64,000 bases of DNA from Thiocapsa roseopersicina (GCF_900106925.1 NZ_FNNZ01000005.1:124001-188000); one strand, 5' to 3'; shown: positions 42,630 to 52,185, counted from the first letter of the stretch. The notes: generated by a model not told the origin, from the sequence alone. Program-made: numbers and translations.

Positions 42630-43304
42630 ATGCCGATCAAGGACTGGCCGGAGGGTGAACGGCCGCGGGAGAAGCTCCTGGAGCGGGGGGCGGGCGCACT
42701 CTCGGACGCCGAGCTGTTGGCGCTGTTTCTGCGCACCGGCGTGCGCGGCAAGAGTGCGGTGGACCTGGCGCGCGAGCTGCTCGCGGACTTCGACGGTCTC
42801 GTCGGGCTGCTCGCCGCGGACCAGAAACGCTTTTGCGAGGGCAAAGGTCTCGGCAAGGCGAAGTTCGCCGAGCTTCAGGCCGTCCTCGAGCTCAGCCACC
42901 GCTACCTACTCTCGCGGATTCGAGGCCAGGATGTGCTCACCAGCCCGGAGGCCACCCGCGACTATCTCAAGCTGCGTCTCTACGGCTCGCCCCACGAGAT
43001 CTTCGCCTGCCTCTTCCTCGACAACAGGCACCGGGTCATCAGCTACGACGAGCTGTTCCAGGGCACGATCGACGGGGCCAGCGTTCATCCTCGAGTGGTC
43101 GTGCAGCGGGTTCTCGCCACCAACGCCGCCGCGGTGATCTTTGCCCACAACCATCCCTCGGGCGTGGCCGAACCCAGCCAGGCGGACCTGCGGATCACGC
43201 AACGTCTCAAGGAGGCGCTGAGCCTGATCGACGTGCGGGTACTCGATCACGTCATCATCGGCGACGGCGAGGGCACCTCGCTGGCCGAGCGAGGGCTTCT
43301 TTAG
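42630..43304 (+). CDS. radC: RadC family JAB/MPN-domain protein
   Basis: A 224-residue RadC homologue. The N-terminal helix-hairpin-helix part has [32 protein letters not shown]. The C-terminal MPN(+) domain has the metal motif [16 protein letters not shown] with H173, H175 and the later Asp, following FLDNRHRVI. RadC is not a proven DNA-repair enzyme; its biochemical role is open. CGGAGG precedes the ATG. Confidence 0.95.
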   Translation: MPIKDWPEGERPREKLLERGAGALSDAELLALFLRTGVRGKSAVDLARELLADFDGLVGLLAADQKRFCEGKGLGKAKFAELQAVLELSHRYLLSRIRGQDVLTSPEATRDYLKLRLYGSPHEIFACLFLDNRHRVISYDELFQGTIDGASVHPRVVVQRVLATNAAAVIFAHNHPSGVAEPSQADLRITQRLKEALSLIDVRVLDHVIIGDGEGTSLAERGLL

Positions 43305-43353
43305 GTTTGGGTGAGCTGATAGCTGGAGGCAGGAGGCAAGACCGACGCCCCCC

Positions 43354-43728
43354 TCACGGCGTCAAGCTGCAGGAGCCATCTTTACAGCGGCGCATCAACC
43401 GCCAATCCGCGAATCGCGCGTAACCCCAATCGAGCAACCCGACCAAGCGCAGACCCTGCACCAAGGCCGCAAGACGGCGGTATCCCGGCAGACGACGCCA
43501 GATCGCGACGAACGCCGGAACACCGGTCAGGATGCGGCCGTCGGTCTCTTTGGCGTGAATGCGGCGCATGGCGTCCGTGCGGTCGATCCCGGCTTCGGCC
43601 AATGCGCCACCGTCATCCGTAATGTCGACCCAGTGAATCACTCCCGCCTTGTCGATCCGGCGGTAATGGGCGATCTCTTTGCTGCAGAGCGGGCAGCCGC
43701 CGTCGAAATAGGCCGTGAATGCGGTCAT
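43354..43728 (-). CDS. DCC family (DUF393) thiol-disulfide oxidoreductase-like protein
   Basis: A 124-residue protein of the DCC/DUF393 family. The DCC motif is in FDGGCPLCSKEIAHYRRID near residue 9; VDITDD, the RMHAxE-like RRIHAKETDGRILTGVPAFVAIWRRLPGYRRLA and the C-terminal Cys pair (CKDGSCS) are typical. The family has a thioredoxin-like fold and is presumed to act in redox reactions; a specific substrate is not known. Confidence 0.88.
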   Translation of the reverse strand: MTAFTAYFDGGCPLCSKEIAHYRRIDKAGVIHWVDITDDGGALAEAGIDRTDAMRRIHAKETDGRILTGVPAFVAIWRRLPGYRRLAALVQGLRLVGLLDWGYARFADWRLMRRCKDGSCSLTP

Positions 43729-43797
43729 GGTGTGGTTGCGTCGCTGTCCGGGATGTTCTTCGGGATGGCCGAAACATGGATCCGTACGCGCGATCGC

Positions 43798-44196
43798 TCA
43801 ACCCCACTGCTCGACCCGTAACCCCTCGACCCGCTTAAATTCATTGATGTTGTTGGTCACCAGGGTCGCGTCGAGACTCAGGGCGTGGGCCGCAATCAAG
43901 AGATCGTTCGGGCCGATCACGCAGCCTGCGCGTTTAAGCGCAACGCGAAGCCGTCCGTAGCGGCGCCCGGCTTCGGCATCGAAAGGGAGGATCTCCAGCG
44001 GCAACAGGAAGCGCTCCAGCCGATCCAGGTTGTCGTCGACCCGGCTGCTGTTCTCCACGCCGAAACGCAGCTCGGCATAGGTGATCGACGAGATACCGAC
44101 GTCGCCGATGCGATAGTTCCGGATCTGACGAAGGATGTCCGGCCGTTTTTGATTGATCGCGTAGATGCAGATGTCCGTATCCAGAAGGACGATCAC
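43798..44196 (-). CDS. vapC: VapC-family PIN-domain ribonuclease toxin
   Basis: A 132-residue PIN-domain toxin that cleaves RNA. The acidic active-site residues are seen in LLDTDICIYA (Asp6, Asp8), ITYAELRFGV (Glu) and IGPNDLLIAAHAL (Asp), with LVTNNINEFKRVEGL near the end. The GTG start at 44196 overlaps the vapB stop (GTGA), so translation is coupled. It is the second gene of an intact-looking vapBC operon. Confidence 0.93.
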   Translation of the reverse strand: MIVLLDTDICIYAINQKRPDILRQIRNYRIGDVGISSITYAELRFGVENSSRVDDNLDRLERFLLPLEILPFDAEAGRRYGRLRVALKRAGCVIGPNDLLIAAHALSLDATLVTNNINEFKRVEGLRVEQWG

Positions 44197-44423
44197 GCGA
44201 TCGGCTCCCGTTCCTGTGTGTCCGGTTGCTCGCGCGTCAGCGTCAAGTCATCCGGAAACTCCGCCAAGGCATCGAACATGACCTGCCAGGGATCGTCCTT
44301 GGGCAAGAGCACCACGGCATTGCCTAGACGCTTGATCACCACCTCATCACCCCGGAAGCGGTATTCCTTGGGTAAGCGAACGGCTTGACTGCTGCCGTTC
44401 AAGAAGAGCTTTGCTGTTTCCAT
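44193..44423 (-). CDS. vapB: VapB antitoxin, AbrB/MazE-fold
   Basis: A 76-residue antitoxin. The N-terminal half is a swapped-hairpin AbrB DNA-binding domain (AKLFLNGSSQAVRLPKEYRFRGDEVVIKRLGNAVVLLP); the C-terminal half (DDPWQVMFDALAEFPDD) would bind and block VapC. The ATG at 44423 with AAGG 7-10 nt upstream is preferred over the longer open frame. The VapBC complex probably represses its own promoter at the palindrome 24 nt upstream. Confidence 0.92.
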   Translation of the reverse strand: METAKLFLNGSSQAVRLPKEYRFRGDEVVIKRLGNAVVLLPKDDPWQVMFDALAEFPDDLTLTREQPDTQEREPIA

Positions 44424-44446
44424 CGGAACCTTCGGCACTAGGAATA

Positions 44447-44484
44447 TATACGTTACGTATAGACTTCCAGGCATCGATCGTCAA
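44447..44484 (-). promoter_or_regulatory. vapBC promoter and palindromic operator
   Basis: On the minus strand TTGACG (44484-44479), a 17-bp spacer and TATACG (44461-44456) form a strong sigma70 promoter. The -10 box is the left arm of a palindrome, TATACGTTACGTATA on the plus strand (44447-44461; 7-bp arms, 1-bp centre). A VapBC complex bound there would block RNA polymerase. Confidence 0.75.
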
Positions 44485-44569
44485 GGCGCAGCAATGTTTG
44501 GCAGCAGCCGCTCAGATCGCCGTCGACGGCTATACTCGAGCTTCGGCAACAACGACAGGATCGACGCCC

Positions 44570-45421
44570 TTGAACGAGCCCGCCGCCTGGCTGCGCACAC
44601 TCCTCGATCGCGGCGACATGCTCGTCATGCCCTGCTGCTTCGATGCCCTGTCGGCACGCTTGATCGAGCAGGCCGGATTCCCGCTGACCTTCATGAGCGG
44701 TTTCGCCGTCTCGGCGAGCCGCCTCGCCCTGCCCGACACCGGGCTGATCTCGGTGACCGAGATGCTCGACCAGGGACGCGCCATCTGCGATGCGGTGCGC
44801 ATCCCGGTCATCGGGGACGGCGACACGGGGCACGGCAATCCGGCCAATGTCCGACGCACCGTCGATCAATACGCCCGTGCCGGGTTCGCCGGCGTCATGA
44901 TCGAGGATCAGGTGATGCCGAAACGCTGCGGCCACACCGGGGTGAAGGAGGTCGTGGAGCGCGACGAGGCGATCCGCCGGGTACGTGCCGCGGTGGATGC
45001 ACGCGATGCAGGAGCAGGCACCCTGATTGTCGCCCGCACCGACGCCCGCAGCGCCATCGGCCTGGACGAAGCGCTCCGGCGGATGCAGGCATTCGCGGAG
45101 CTCGGCGCCGACATCCTCTTTCTCGAAGCACCGCGCGACGAGGCCGAGATGCGCCGCTTCTGCACCGAGGTCCCCGGCATCAAGATGGCCAATATGCTCG
45201 AGGAGGGCATCACGCCCATCCTCACGCCGACCGAGCTCGCCGAGATCGGTTACGGCATCGCCGCCTACCCGCTGACCCTGTTGAGCGCCGCCGTCTTCGC
45301 CATGCGCGAGGCCCTCGCCGACCTGGCCGCCGGACGCACACCGCAACGCCGCGTCGACTTCCGCACGCTCCGCGAGCTGGTCGGATTCGATGCCTACGAC
45401 GATCTTTTGAAGCGCTACTGA
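44570..45421 (+). CDS. Isocitrate lyase/PEP mutase family protein
   Basis: A 283-residue TIM-barrel enzyme of the isocitrate lyase/phosphoenolpyruvate mutase superfamily. Seen: MPCCFDALSARLIEQAGF, FMSGFAVSASRLALPDTGLIS, VIGDGDTGHGNPANVRRTV (metal-binding Asp), IEDQVMPKRCGH (catalytic loop) and IVARTDAR, then LFLEAPRDEAEM. The KRCGH loop occurs in 2-methylisocitrate lyase and related C-C lyases; a phosphonate substrate is less likely. No methylcitrate-cycle genes are adjacent, so the substrate is open. TTG at 44570, 9 nt after AGGA, is taken as the start; the frame is open further upstream across the vapBC operator. Confidence 0.87.
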   Translation: MNEPAAWLRTLLDRGDMLVMPCCFDALSARLIEQAGFPLTFMSGFAVSASRLALPDTGLISVTEMLDQGRAICDAVRIPVIGDGDTGHGNPANVRRTVDQYARAGFAGVMIEDQVMPKRCGHTGVKEVVERDEAIRRVRAAVDARDAGAGTLIVARTDARSAIGLDEALRRMQAFAELGADILFLEAPRDEAEMRRFCTEVPGIKMANMLEEGITPILTPTELAEIGYGIAAYPLTLLSAAVFAMREALADLAAGRTPQRRVDFRTLRELVGFDAYDDLLKRY

Positions 45422-45436
45422 GGGCCGAGAGGGCCG

Positions 45437-45907
45437 TTAATGCCGAAGCGCGAGCGGTCGCCCTTTGGCCAACCAGGCTGCCCAGTCGGCGGAAAACGCA
45501 CTCAGGCCACCCGGATACACCCGGTGCAGGTGCGCCTCGTGGTCAAACGCGCGGCACCGATGTTGCGCAATCGTGTTCAGATACGCGGTCGTTAGGGAGC
45601 GACGCTGCGGGCTTTCCAACAGAAAATGCACCATAGACCAGGCATAGGGATAGGCTATCTCCGGACCGATCCGATTCCAGTCGGCTCGACCCATCGCGAG
45701 GAACGTGCGCAGAGGCGGCAGCCGACCTGAGCGTCGGAGTCGAGCCACGTCCCTGATGTCTTTGCCGGGTTCAGGGGCAGTCGCCGAGGAGAGCTCGAAA
45801 CGCAGACGCTCGACGACCTCGGCGAGGCCCTCGTTCAGCCAGAGCGGAGTGTTGCCGAGCCAATTCCCGAGGGCCAGGTGAGCGATCTCGTGGCGTACCA
45901 CGCGCAT
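45437..45907 (-). pseudogene. N-terminally truncated HExxH peptidase (peptidase MA-like)
   Basis: The 156 residues from the ATG at 45907 begin VVRHEIAHLALGNWLGNTPLWLNEGLAEVVERL, the zinc site of a gluzincin (HEIAH with the downstream Glu). Such proteins normally have a signal peptide and 100-150 residues before this motif. Here the in-frame sequence upstream of the ATG still looks related (DQIDAEETT) but has no start codon, and a TAA occurs at 45983-45985. I read it as the 3' part of a gene that lost its 5' end. It is also possible that the short form is expressed as a cytosolic protein. Confidence 0.6.
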
Positions 45908-46097
45908 CGTGGTCTCCTCGGCATCGATCTGGTCCGTCCCTGTGGTCCTCTCGCGTTCGCGTGCGAAGGTCGTCGCTGATTCTTATTGCCTTGGCAAAGG
46001 TTATCGCAGTAGGTTCACCCCTGTCCAAAGCGCGCGGAACGCCGCGGGGTGAAAGCCCGACACCTGCGAGGTCGAGTAGAGTGAGAAGGGAAAGCGC

Positions 46098-47324
46098 GTG
46101 ATCGAGTCACTGGAATGGGCACTCTTGGTGGTCGCCGGCTTGGTTCTGTTGAGCGTTCTCCTAAGTCCGCTCGCGATCCGTCTCGGCGCGCCGATCCTTC
46201 TGATCTTCCTCGGTATCGGTATGCTCGTCGGTCAGGACGGGCCGGGGGGATACGCGTTCGACGACTTCGAGCTCGCCTACCATGTCGGCAGCATCGCACT
46301 GGCGGTGATCCTGTTTGCGGGGGGTTTGGGTACCCGCGTTCGCGATATCCGCGTCTGCTGGGGTCCCGCGCTGATGCTCGCGACGCTCGGCGTGGTAATC
46401 ACCGCTGCCGTGGTCGGCGTGTCGATCTGGTTGCTGGGGGCTTCCTTGTTGGTGGCCCTCTTGCTCGGCGCCGTCGTCGGATCGACGGACGCGGCGGCGA
46501 CCTTCCTGCTGCTGCAAGGGCGGGGCATCAAGCTGAAAGGTCGGGTCATGGAGACGATCGTGGTCGAGTCCGGCCTCAATGATCCAATGGCGATCTTTCT
46601 GACCATCGTCCTGGTGTCCTTCGTCGATGCCGGAGGTGCCGAGCTGTCTTGGGCGCTGGGCGGAACCTTCGCGCTGCAGCTGGGGGTGGGGGCTGTCGCA
46701 GGGCTTCTCGGGGGCCTGATCCTCGCCTGGCTGATCAACCGCCTCGAGCTGGCGAGCGGGCTCTTTGCCGTGTTGGCCTTGTCCGGGGCCATGGCCCTTT
46801 TCGGCGGCACCCAATTGATCGGCGGCAGCGGTTATCTGGCGGTCTATCTCTGCGGGGTCGTCCTGATGGATCGCCTGAGCGGATCGCGCCGGGAAGAGCT
46901 GAACATCACGCACGGGAGCCTCGCCTGGCTCAGTCAGATCCTGATGTTCCTCATGCTCGGCTTGCTGGTCACGCCGCACCAATTCCGGGGCGAGGTCCTA
47001 CACGCGGCCGGCATTGCCTTCATTTTGATCTTCATCGCGCGCCCGCTTGCGGTGGCCGTCTGCTTGGCGCCGTTCCGATTCAGCCTGAACGAGCAATTCT
47101 TCATCGCCTGGGTCGGTCTGCGGGGAGCGGTGCCCATCTTTCTCGCGATCATCCCGGTCATGAGCCCCGGCCCTGTCGATGTGAACTTCTTCAATGTGGT
47201 CTTCATGGTGGTGATCGCCTCGCTCGTTCTGCAGGGCTGGACCATCCCTTGGCTGGCGCGGCGGCTCGATCTGGAGGATAGGCGCGAGGTGGTCGTGTCG
47301 GAATCGCTCGAGCGCCGCCAATGA
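46098..47324 (+). CDS. CPA1-family cation/proton antiporter (NhaP2/CvrA-like)
   Basis: A 408-residue membrane protein with about 12 hydrophobic segments. The family motifs GSTDAAATFLLL and ESGLNDPMAIFLT (the Asp in the ND pair carries ions) and IAWVGLRGAVPIFLAI are present. These match K+/H+ or Na+/H+ antiporters of the NhaP2/CvrA group, but the cytosolic TrkA-C regulatory domain usually present in NhaP2 is missing and the protein ends shortly after the last helix. GTG start; AAGGGAAAG lies just upstream. Confidence 0.9.
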   Translation: MIESLEWALLVVAGLVLLSVLLSPLAIRLGAPILLIFLGIGMLVGQDGPGGYAFDDFELAYHVGSIALAVILFAGGLGTRVRDIRVCWGPALMLATLGVVITAAVVGVSIWLLGASLLVALLLGAVVGSTDAAATFLLLQGRGIKLKGRVMETIVVESGLNDPMAIFLTIVLVSFVDAGGAELSWALGGTFALQLGVGAVAGLLGGLILAWLINRLELASGLFAVLALSGAMALFGGTQLIGGSGYLAVYLCGVVLMDRLSGSRREELNITHGSLAWLSQILMFLMLGLLVTPHQFRGEVLHAAGIAFILIFIARPLAVAVCLAPFRFSLNEQFFIAWVGLRGAVPIFLAIIPVMSPGPVDVNFFNVVFMVVIASLVLQGWTIPWLARRLDLEDRREVVVSESLERRQ

Positions 47325-47700
47325 TGAACCCGCTGCTGCTGCCACCGGAAACCCGCAGGCGAGCAGCATTGTCCGAAATCCACAAACGCCTTGCGGCGAT
47401 GCGGGTGCCCGACTATGCTTTTGCCCCGCCGATCCGGGGGTTTTCGGAAGATCCGAATCGCCTGCCGAGCCTGGCCGCGTCCCGTCCGAGTCCTTCGCCG
47501 AGCCGGCGATAGACGAGTTCGCCGGCATCTTGATTCGTCGTTCCGGTGATCGACGCAGTCGCCGGGGATCGGGTGTCTTGCTTTATCTCCATGCCATGCG
47601 AGGACGCCGGAGACACGTCGAAGGTGCTTGATGCTTGTTGACGAAAACCGCCCGCTCGCGGGTTCTATGACAGCCAACCCCGGTTAAGGATGAGATCGAC
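47325..47700. other. Intergenic region
   Basis: A 376-bp gap. CCCCG (47424-47428) and CGGGG (47435-47439) followed by GTTTT form a weak terminator-like hairpin about 100 nt after the antiporter gene. TTGACG at 47638 and TTCTAT at 47663 could be a promoter for the next gene, but the 19-bp spacer is long. A 63-residue open frame at 47321-47512 has no recognisable features. Confidence 0.4.
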
Positions 47701-48327
47701 ATGTTCAAGAAGTTCATCGAGAATTCTTTGAAAAAGACGCGTACCTTGCCGCGCATCAGCCTGGCGAAATCGTTTTCGCGGCTGGGCTGGACCGGATTAT
47801 GGATTCAGATCGTGGTGGGGGCGATCCCGATCGTGCTCATGAGCTACACCTTCGTCTTCGCACAATCGCCCACCGGGCCCCGCGCCGGTCTGCCGATCGT
47901 TGAATATCTGACGATGGGAAGTCTGGCCATCCTCGTCTTCACCACCTTCTGGTTCTATCGCTATACGCGGATCGCCAAGCAGATCGCCGGTCCGGAGCAG
48001 TCCCCCTCGGAGGAGGATCTTGCCGGAACCGTCTGGGTCGGTCTGGTCGCAAGCAGCGTCGCGATCCTCTTCACCATCGTCGTGATGTTCATCGAGGTCG
48101 CGCACCTGTTGTTTTATTTTCTCTCCACGCCGCAAGGCGGTGTCCCGGTCATTCAGACCACGGGGATGGGTCCGGCAAGCTGGGTGTCGGCGGTCGATAT
48201 GCTGAGCCTGATGTCAATGGTCATGACCCTGATGGCCGAGCTGGTCGTTATGGTCTTCAGCCTCTGGCTGTTGTTCCGGGTCACCGAAGGCTCGCCCGAG
48301 TACGGCGGGGGCAAGGTCGTCGTCTAG
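47701..48327 (+). CDS. DUF3611 family membrane protein
   Basis: A 208-residue membrane protein with four hydrophobic helices (about 30-52, 68-88, 112-140, 170-195). LAKSFSRLGWTGLWIQIVVGAIPIVLMSYTFVF fits the DUF3611 family, found in cyanobacteria, plants and purple bacteria. The charged N-terminus (KKFIENSLKKTRTLPRIS) is cytosolic. Function is unknown. AAGGATGAG lies 6 nt before the ATG. Confidence 0.72.
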   Translation: MFKKFIENSLKKTRTLPRISLAKSFSRLGWTGLWIQIVVGAIPIVLMSYTFVFAQSPTGPRAGLPIVEYLTMGSLAILVFTTFWFYRYTRIAKQIAGPEQSPSEEDLAGTVWVGLVASSVAILFTIVVMFIEVAHLLFYFLSTPQGGVPVIQTTGMGPASWVSAVDMLSLMSMVMTLMAELVVMVFSLWLLFRVTEGSPEYGGGKVVV

Positions 48328-48411
48328 AGCGGGTCTGTCCGCTCGGTCATCCCGCCGCGTCGCGCGCTGTACCGACGCGGCGGTCGTCCTCGACAGGCTT
48401 TTCGGACGCCG

Positions 48412-51400
48412 ATGACCGACCTGCCCGACACCGAGGGCCCACGGGCGCCGGTCGATGCGCATCGGCCAGCGCCCGCCGGGGCATCCGATCCCGACTCCGA
48501 TCCTGCACGACCCGGCACCACGCCCGCACTCGCGTCGCGAGCGCCCCAGCGTCGGCGCCCCTTTCGCGTCCCGAATCCGCGTCTCTTTGCCGGATTTCCT
48601 CTCGTCTTCCTTCTGTTGCTGCTCTGGTTGGGCGCGACCCAGTCCGGTCTGCGCACGCTTCTCGATCTGGCCGCCGAGCTGAACCCCGACCGTTTTCAAG
48701 TCGGTCTGGTCGAAGGGCGACTCTTCAGCCGTATCGTCGTCGCCGATCTCTCGATCCAGTTGCCGGCCTTCGCGATTCGCATCGGCCGCATCGACCTCGC
48801 GTGGTCGCCCCTGCGGGCGTTCGGCGGAGCTTTGGCGATCGCCGAGATCCGTGCGACGGACGTCGATCTGGTTCCGAGCGATCGAGCGCGCGACTCCGAG
48901 AACCCCATCGTCCTGCCCGATCTTCTCTTGCCGCTGTCCCTTGAGCTGGGTTCAGCGCGCGTGGAGCACCTGCGAATCTTCGCGACAGAGAGCGACCGGC
49001 TAATAACCGTCGTCGAACGGGCCGAGCTCTCCGGGCGGCTTGAGGAAGGACTGCTGTCCATCGACCGCGTCGCGGTCGTCCTGGTCGAGCCCGCGTTTGA
49101 AGCGCAAGGCAGCGGAACCGCCCGGTTGGCCGGCGCTTACCCCCTCGATCTTGACTTGAGCTGGGAGCTGCAGCCGACGCCGAGCGCCCGCATTTTGGGC
49201 CACACGGGTCTGCACGGAGACCTTACGCGTCTGGCTTCACAGAGCACGGCGACAGGCTCGACCGACCTGGATCTTGATGTCGAGATCAGCGATCCGATCG
49301 GGCGTCCGGGGTGGAGCGGCACGCTCGCGCTTGTGTCGCTGGATCTGCCCGCCTTCGATGCCGACCTGCGCGCCGTCGCGGTCAGCGGCACCCTCGCGAT
49401 ACGGGGCGATACAGCATCGACCGTAGTTACTGGCGAGATCCAAGCGGAGCCCGTCGAGCGACCCGCTCTCGGACGTCTCGCCGCCTCGCTGGATCTGCTT
49501 TGGAAAGACCAGGCACTCGAGATCCGATCCCTGGATCTGCGCCGCATCGGCTCGCGCATGCAGCTCTCGGCGAGGGGCCGGATCGGCCTGAACACAACCG
49601 CCCGGGTTGATCCAGCCGGAACGCAATCGTTGGCGACCGAGCCAGAAACTCCTCTTTCGAGAACGGCTTGGGATCTGCGCCTGAGCGGCACGGCGCTGAA
49701 CCCTGCGGAGTTGATCGCCGCATTCGTCGTGGATGCCGACCCCGAGCTCTGGTCGGGCCACCTCGATCTGCAGGTCGCGAGCCGCGGCCGGTTCACCGAG
49801 ACAGGTCCCGCCTTGACGGCGGCACTCGAAGGGCTGAGCGGCGAGCTTCGCGGCTATCCGGTTTCCGCGACCGGGGATTTCGCACTCGCCGAGGGCCGAC
49901 TGGTCGTCGATGGCTTTCGCGCCCGGTCCGGACCGAGCACGCTGCGCATCGACGGCGTGCTGGATGGGTCGCTCGATCTGCGCTACGTACTCGACTCGCC
50001 CGACCTGGCAAGCCTCTATCCGGGCATGGCCGGCCGAGTGCAAGCCGCAGGCTCGGTCTCCGGCGCCGTCGGCTCGCCACGTCTGCAGGTCGAGCTGACC
50101 GCAGCGGACGTCTGGATCGCGCAGCAAGGCATCGCGCGGCTCTCGGCGGTTGCCGATCTGGATCTCGCGCCCGACGGACGCTTGGAGATCCGCGTGGATG
50201 GCCAGGATCTTCTGATCGAAGCCCGGCGCTGGGAGCGGTTGGCGATCCGGGGCGAGGGCCACCGCGCGGACCATCGGCTGGATCTTTCCCTGGCGGGCGA
50301 TCCGCTTTCGGTCGAGTTGAGCCACGCGGGCGGTCTCGCGGAAACAGGCAGCTATCGGGGACAGCTGACGGCGCTGCGCCTGACAAGCCCCAATGTCGAG
50401 ACCTGGGTCCTCGGGCAGCCGAGTCCCGTCGCGGTGAGCTGGCCGTCATTTGCCGCCGGACCGCTCTGCATGCGGCACGCGCGTGGATCCGGCGGTTGTC
50501 TGGAGATCTCGCGGGACGCGAATGCTGCCGTGACGCTCGGGGTTGCTCTGGACCGGTTCGATCTTGAGATGCTTGCGCCGCTGTTGCCGGATGACCTCTC
50601 GCTGGAAGGTGACGCCGCACTCGATGGACGCTTCGTGGCCAAGGGAGCGGCCTTGGAAGGACGTGCCACGGCGACCCTGTCGACGGGTCGGCTGAGCTTG
50701 CCGAGCACCCGCGGCCCGGGCGAGGTCATCACGCTCTCGGGCGCTCGACTCGACATCGATGCGGCGGCCGGCAACCTGCGGGGCCGGCTCGCCCTGCCGC
50801 TGGAAGGATTGGGTCAAGCCGATGTCGATCTGGATCTGGCCGGCTGGCGGCTCGACGATCCGGTCCGTCCCGCGCAGCCGGTGAGCGGCCGCATCCGCGC
50901 CCGCCTCGACAGCTTGGAACGGTTAGCAGACCCGATTCCGCAACTCTCGCGTTTGAGAGGACATCTCAACGCGGATATCGCGCTCGGGGGTACGCTCGGC
51001 AAGCCCGACATCCGCGGCGAGGCTCGGGTCGAGCGCGGGGGTTTCAATGTCCCTCTCCTCGGTCTGGATGTCGCGGATCTGACGCTGTCGGCAAACGCCG
51101 CTTCGGCAAACCGTATCCGAGTCACGGGCGGCGCCGACGTCGGCGGCGGGCGTCTGGAGATCGGCGGCGACGGCGGATTCGGCCCCGACGGTGCACGTGC
51201 GCGGCTTCGGGCGACCGGAGAGCGGCTCGTCCTGATCGATACGAGCGAATACTTCGTGCGGGTGTCGCCGAGGCTCGATCTGGACGCAACCACACAAGGC
51301 GCGCAGGTGCGCGGCGAGATCCTGATCCCGGAGGCGCGCATCAGCCCGCGCGCGCTTCCCGCAGGGACCGTGAGGCCCTCGAACGACGTTGTCATCAAGG

Positions 51401-52095
51401 GGACGGACCGCCCGCCGCGCTATCCGATCGACCTCGCGATCGGGCTGCGCGTCGGCGAGGGAGTGCATCTGGATGCCTTTGGTTTGACCGGCAGTCTTGC
51501 AGGGAACCTCGACCTGATCAAAACCCCGGGCCGCGACCTCTCGGGCAACGGACAATTGCAGATTCGCGACGGCCAGTACCGGATTCCGACCGGTTTGGGG
51601 GTAGCGGCCGACCTGGTCGCGCCTCTGACCGTTTCACGCGGTCAGCTGATCTGGGTCCGAAACCCGATCCGGAATCCGGGTCTGCTCTTTCTCGCCCGGC
51701 GCGGAACGGGCAGGACGGAGGCGAACGTTCGCGTGGTCGGCACACTCGCCGACCCGCAGTTCACCTTCTTCTCGAACACGGATCCGGCGATGAGTCAGTC
51801 CGATGCCATCACCTTCCTGATCACCGGAATCGCACCCGGCGGCACCGATGCAGACCACAGCGCGGCATTCGCCTTCGGCCGGTACATCGCACCAGGCATC
51901 TTCCTCGAGTACGAGACGGGGCTCGGCGATGCGCGGAATCGTTTCAGGCTGCGCCGAAACCTCACCGATCGTATCCAGCTCGAAGCCCAAAGCGGCGGGA
52001 GCCAGAGTGTCGATCTGTTTTGGACCTTCGAACCTGCGGGGTCCGACAGGCCGACGATAGCCCCGCCGCCGGGAGACACGATCGACAGCGAATAA
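48412..52095 (+). CDS. tamB: TamB-like inner-membrane/periplasmic bridge protein (DUF490)
   Basis: A 1227-residue AsmA-like protein. A basic, Pro-rich cytosolic start is followed by a signal anchor (about 60-78, FPLVFLLLLLWLGAT). The long middle is repeated beta-strand sequence typical of bridge-like lipid-transfer proteins. The last 300 residues are the DUF490/TamB domain, ending with FLITGIAPGG, FGRYIAPGIFLEYETGLGDARNRFRLRRNLTDRIQLEAQSG and SVDLFWTFE. TamB moves phospholipid or assists outer-membrane protein assembly with TamA. tamA, usually just upstream, is not in the neighbourhood; DUF3611 is there instead. Confidence 0.93.
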   Translation: MTDLPDTEGPRAPVDAHRPAPAGASDPDSDPARPGTTPALASRAPQRRRPFRVPNPRLFAGFPLVFLLLLLWLGATQSGLRTLLDLAAELNPDRFQVGLVEGRLFSRIVVADLSIQLPAFAIRIGRIDLAWSPLRAFGGALAIAEIRATDVDLVPSDRARDSENPIVLPDLLLPLSLELGSARVEHLRIFATESDRLITVVERAELSGRLEEGLLSIDRVAVVLVEPAFEAQGSGTARLAGAYPLDLDLSWELQPTPSARILGHTGLHGDLTRLASQSTATGSTDLDLDVEISDPIGRPGWSGTLALVSLDLPAFDADLRAVAVSGTLAIRGDTASTVVTGEIQAEPVERPALGRLAASLDLLWKDQALEIRSLDLRRIGSRMQLSARGRIGLNTTARVDPAGTQSLATEPETPLSRTAWDLRLSGTALNPAELIAAFVVDADPELWSGHLDLQVASRGRFTETGPALTAALEGLSGELRGYPVSATGDFALAEGRLVVDGFRARSGPSTLRIDGVLDGSLDLRYVLDSPDLASLYPGMAGRVQAAGSVSGAVGSPRLQVELTAADVWIAQQGIARLSAVADLDLAPDGRLEIRVDGQDLLIEARRWERLAIRGEGHRADHRLDLSLAGDPLSVELSHAGGLAETGSYRGQLTALRLTSPNVETWVLGQPSPVAVSWPSFAAGPLCMRHARGSGGCLEISRDANAAVTLGVALDRFDLEMLAPLLPDDLSLEGDAALDGRFVAKGAALEGRATATLSTGRLSLPSTRGPGEVITLSGARLDIDAAAGNLRGRLALPLEGLGQADVDLDLAGWRLDDPVRPAQPVSGRIRARLDSLERLADPIPQLSRLRGHLNADIALGGTLGKPDIRGEARVERGGFNVPLLGLDVADLTLSANAASANRIRVTGGADVGGGRLEIGGDGGFGPDGARARLRATGERLVLIDTSEYFVRVSPRLDLDATTQGAQVRGEILIPEARISPRALPAGTVRPSNDVVIKGTDRPPRYPIDLAIGLRVGEGVHLDAFGLTGSLAGNLDLIKTPGRDLSGNGQLQIRDGQYRIPTGLGVAADLVAPLTVSRGQLIWVRNPIRNPGLLFLARRGTGRTEANVRVVGTLADPQFTFFSNTDPAMSQSDAITFLITGIAPGGTDADHSAAFAFGRYIAPGIFLEYETGLGDARNRFRLRRNLTDRIQLEAQSGGSQSVDLFWTFEPAGSDRPTIAPPPGDTIDSE

Positions 52096-52185
52096 CCGAC
52101 ATCGTCGGCCCAGGTCGTCGAGCGCCGCTCGCATGAGCGACCGGGGCGAGGCGGTCCGCCCCCCCCGGCCCCGACGCAGCTCGGC

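Noticed and set aside
47321-47512. 63-residue open frame after the antiporter gene
   Set aside because: It has no recognisable motif, ends in a low-complexity Ser/Pro/Arg tail and overlaps the antiporter stop; evidence is too weak to call a gene.
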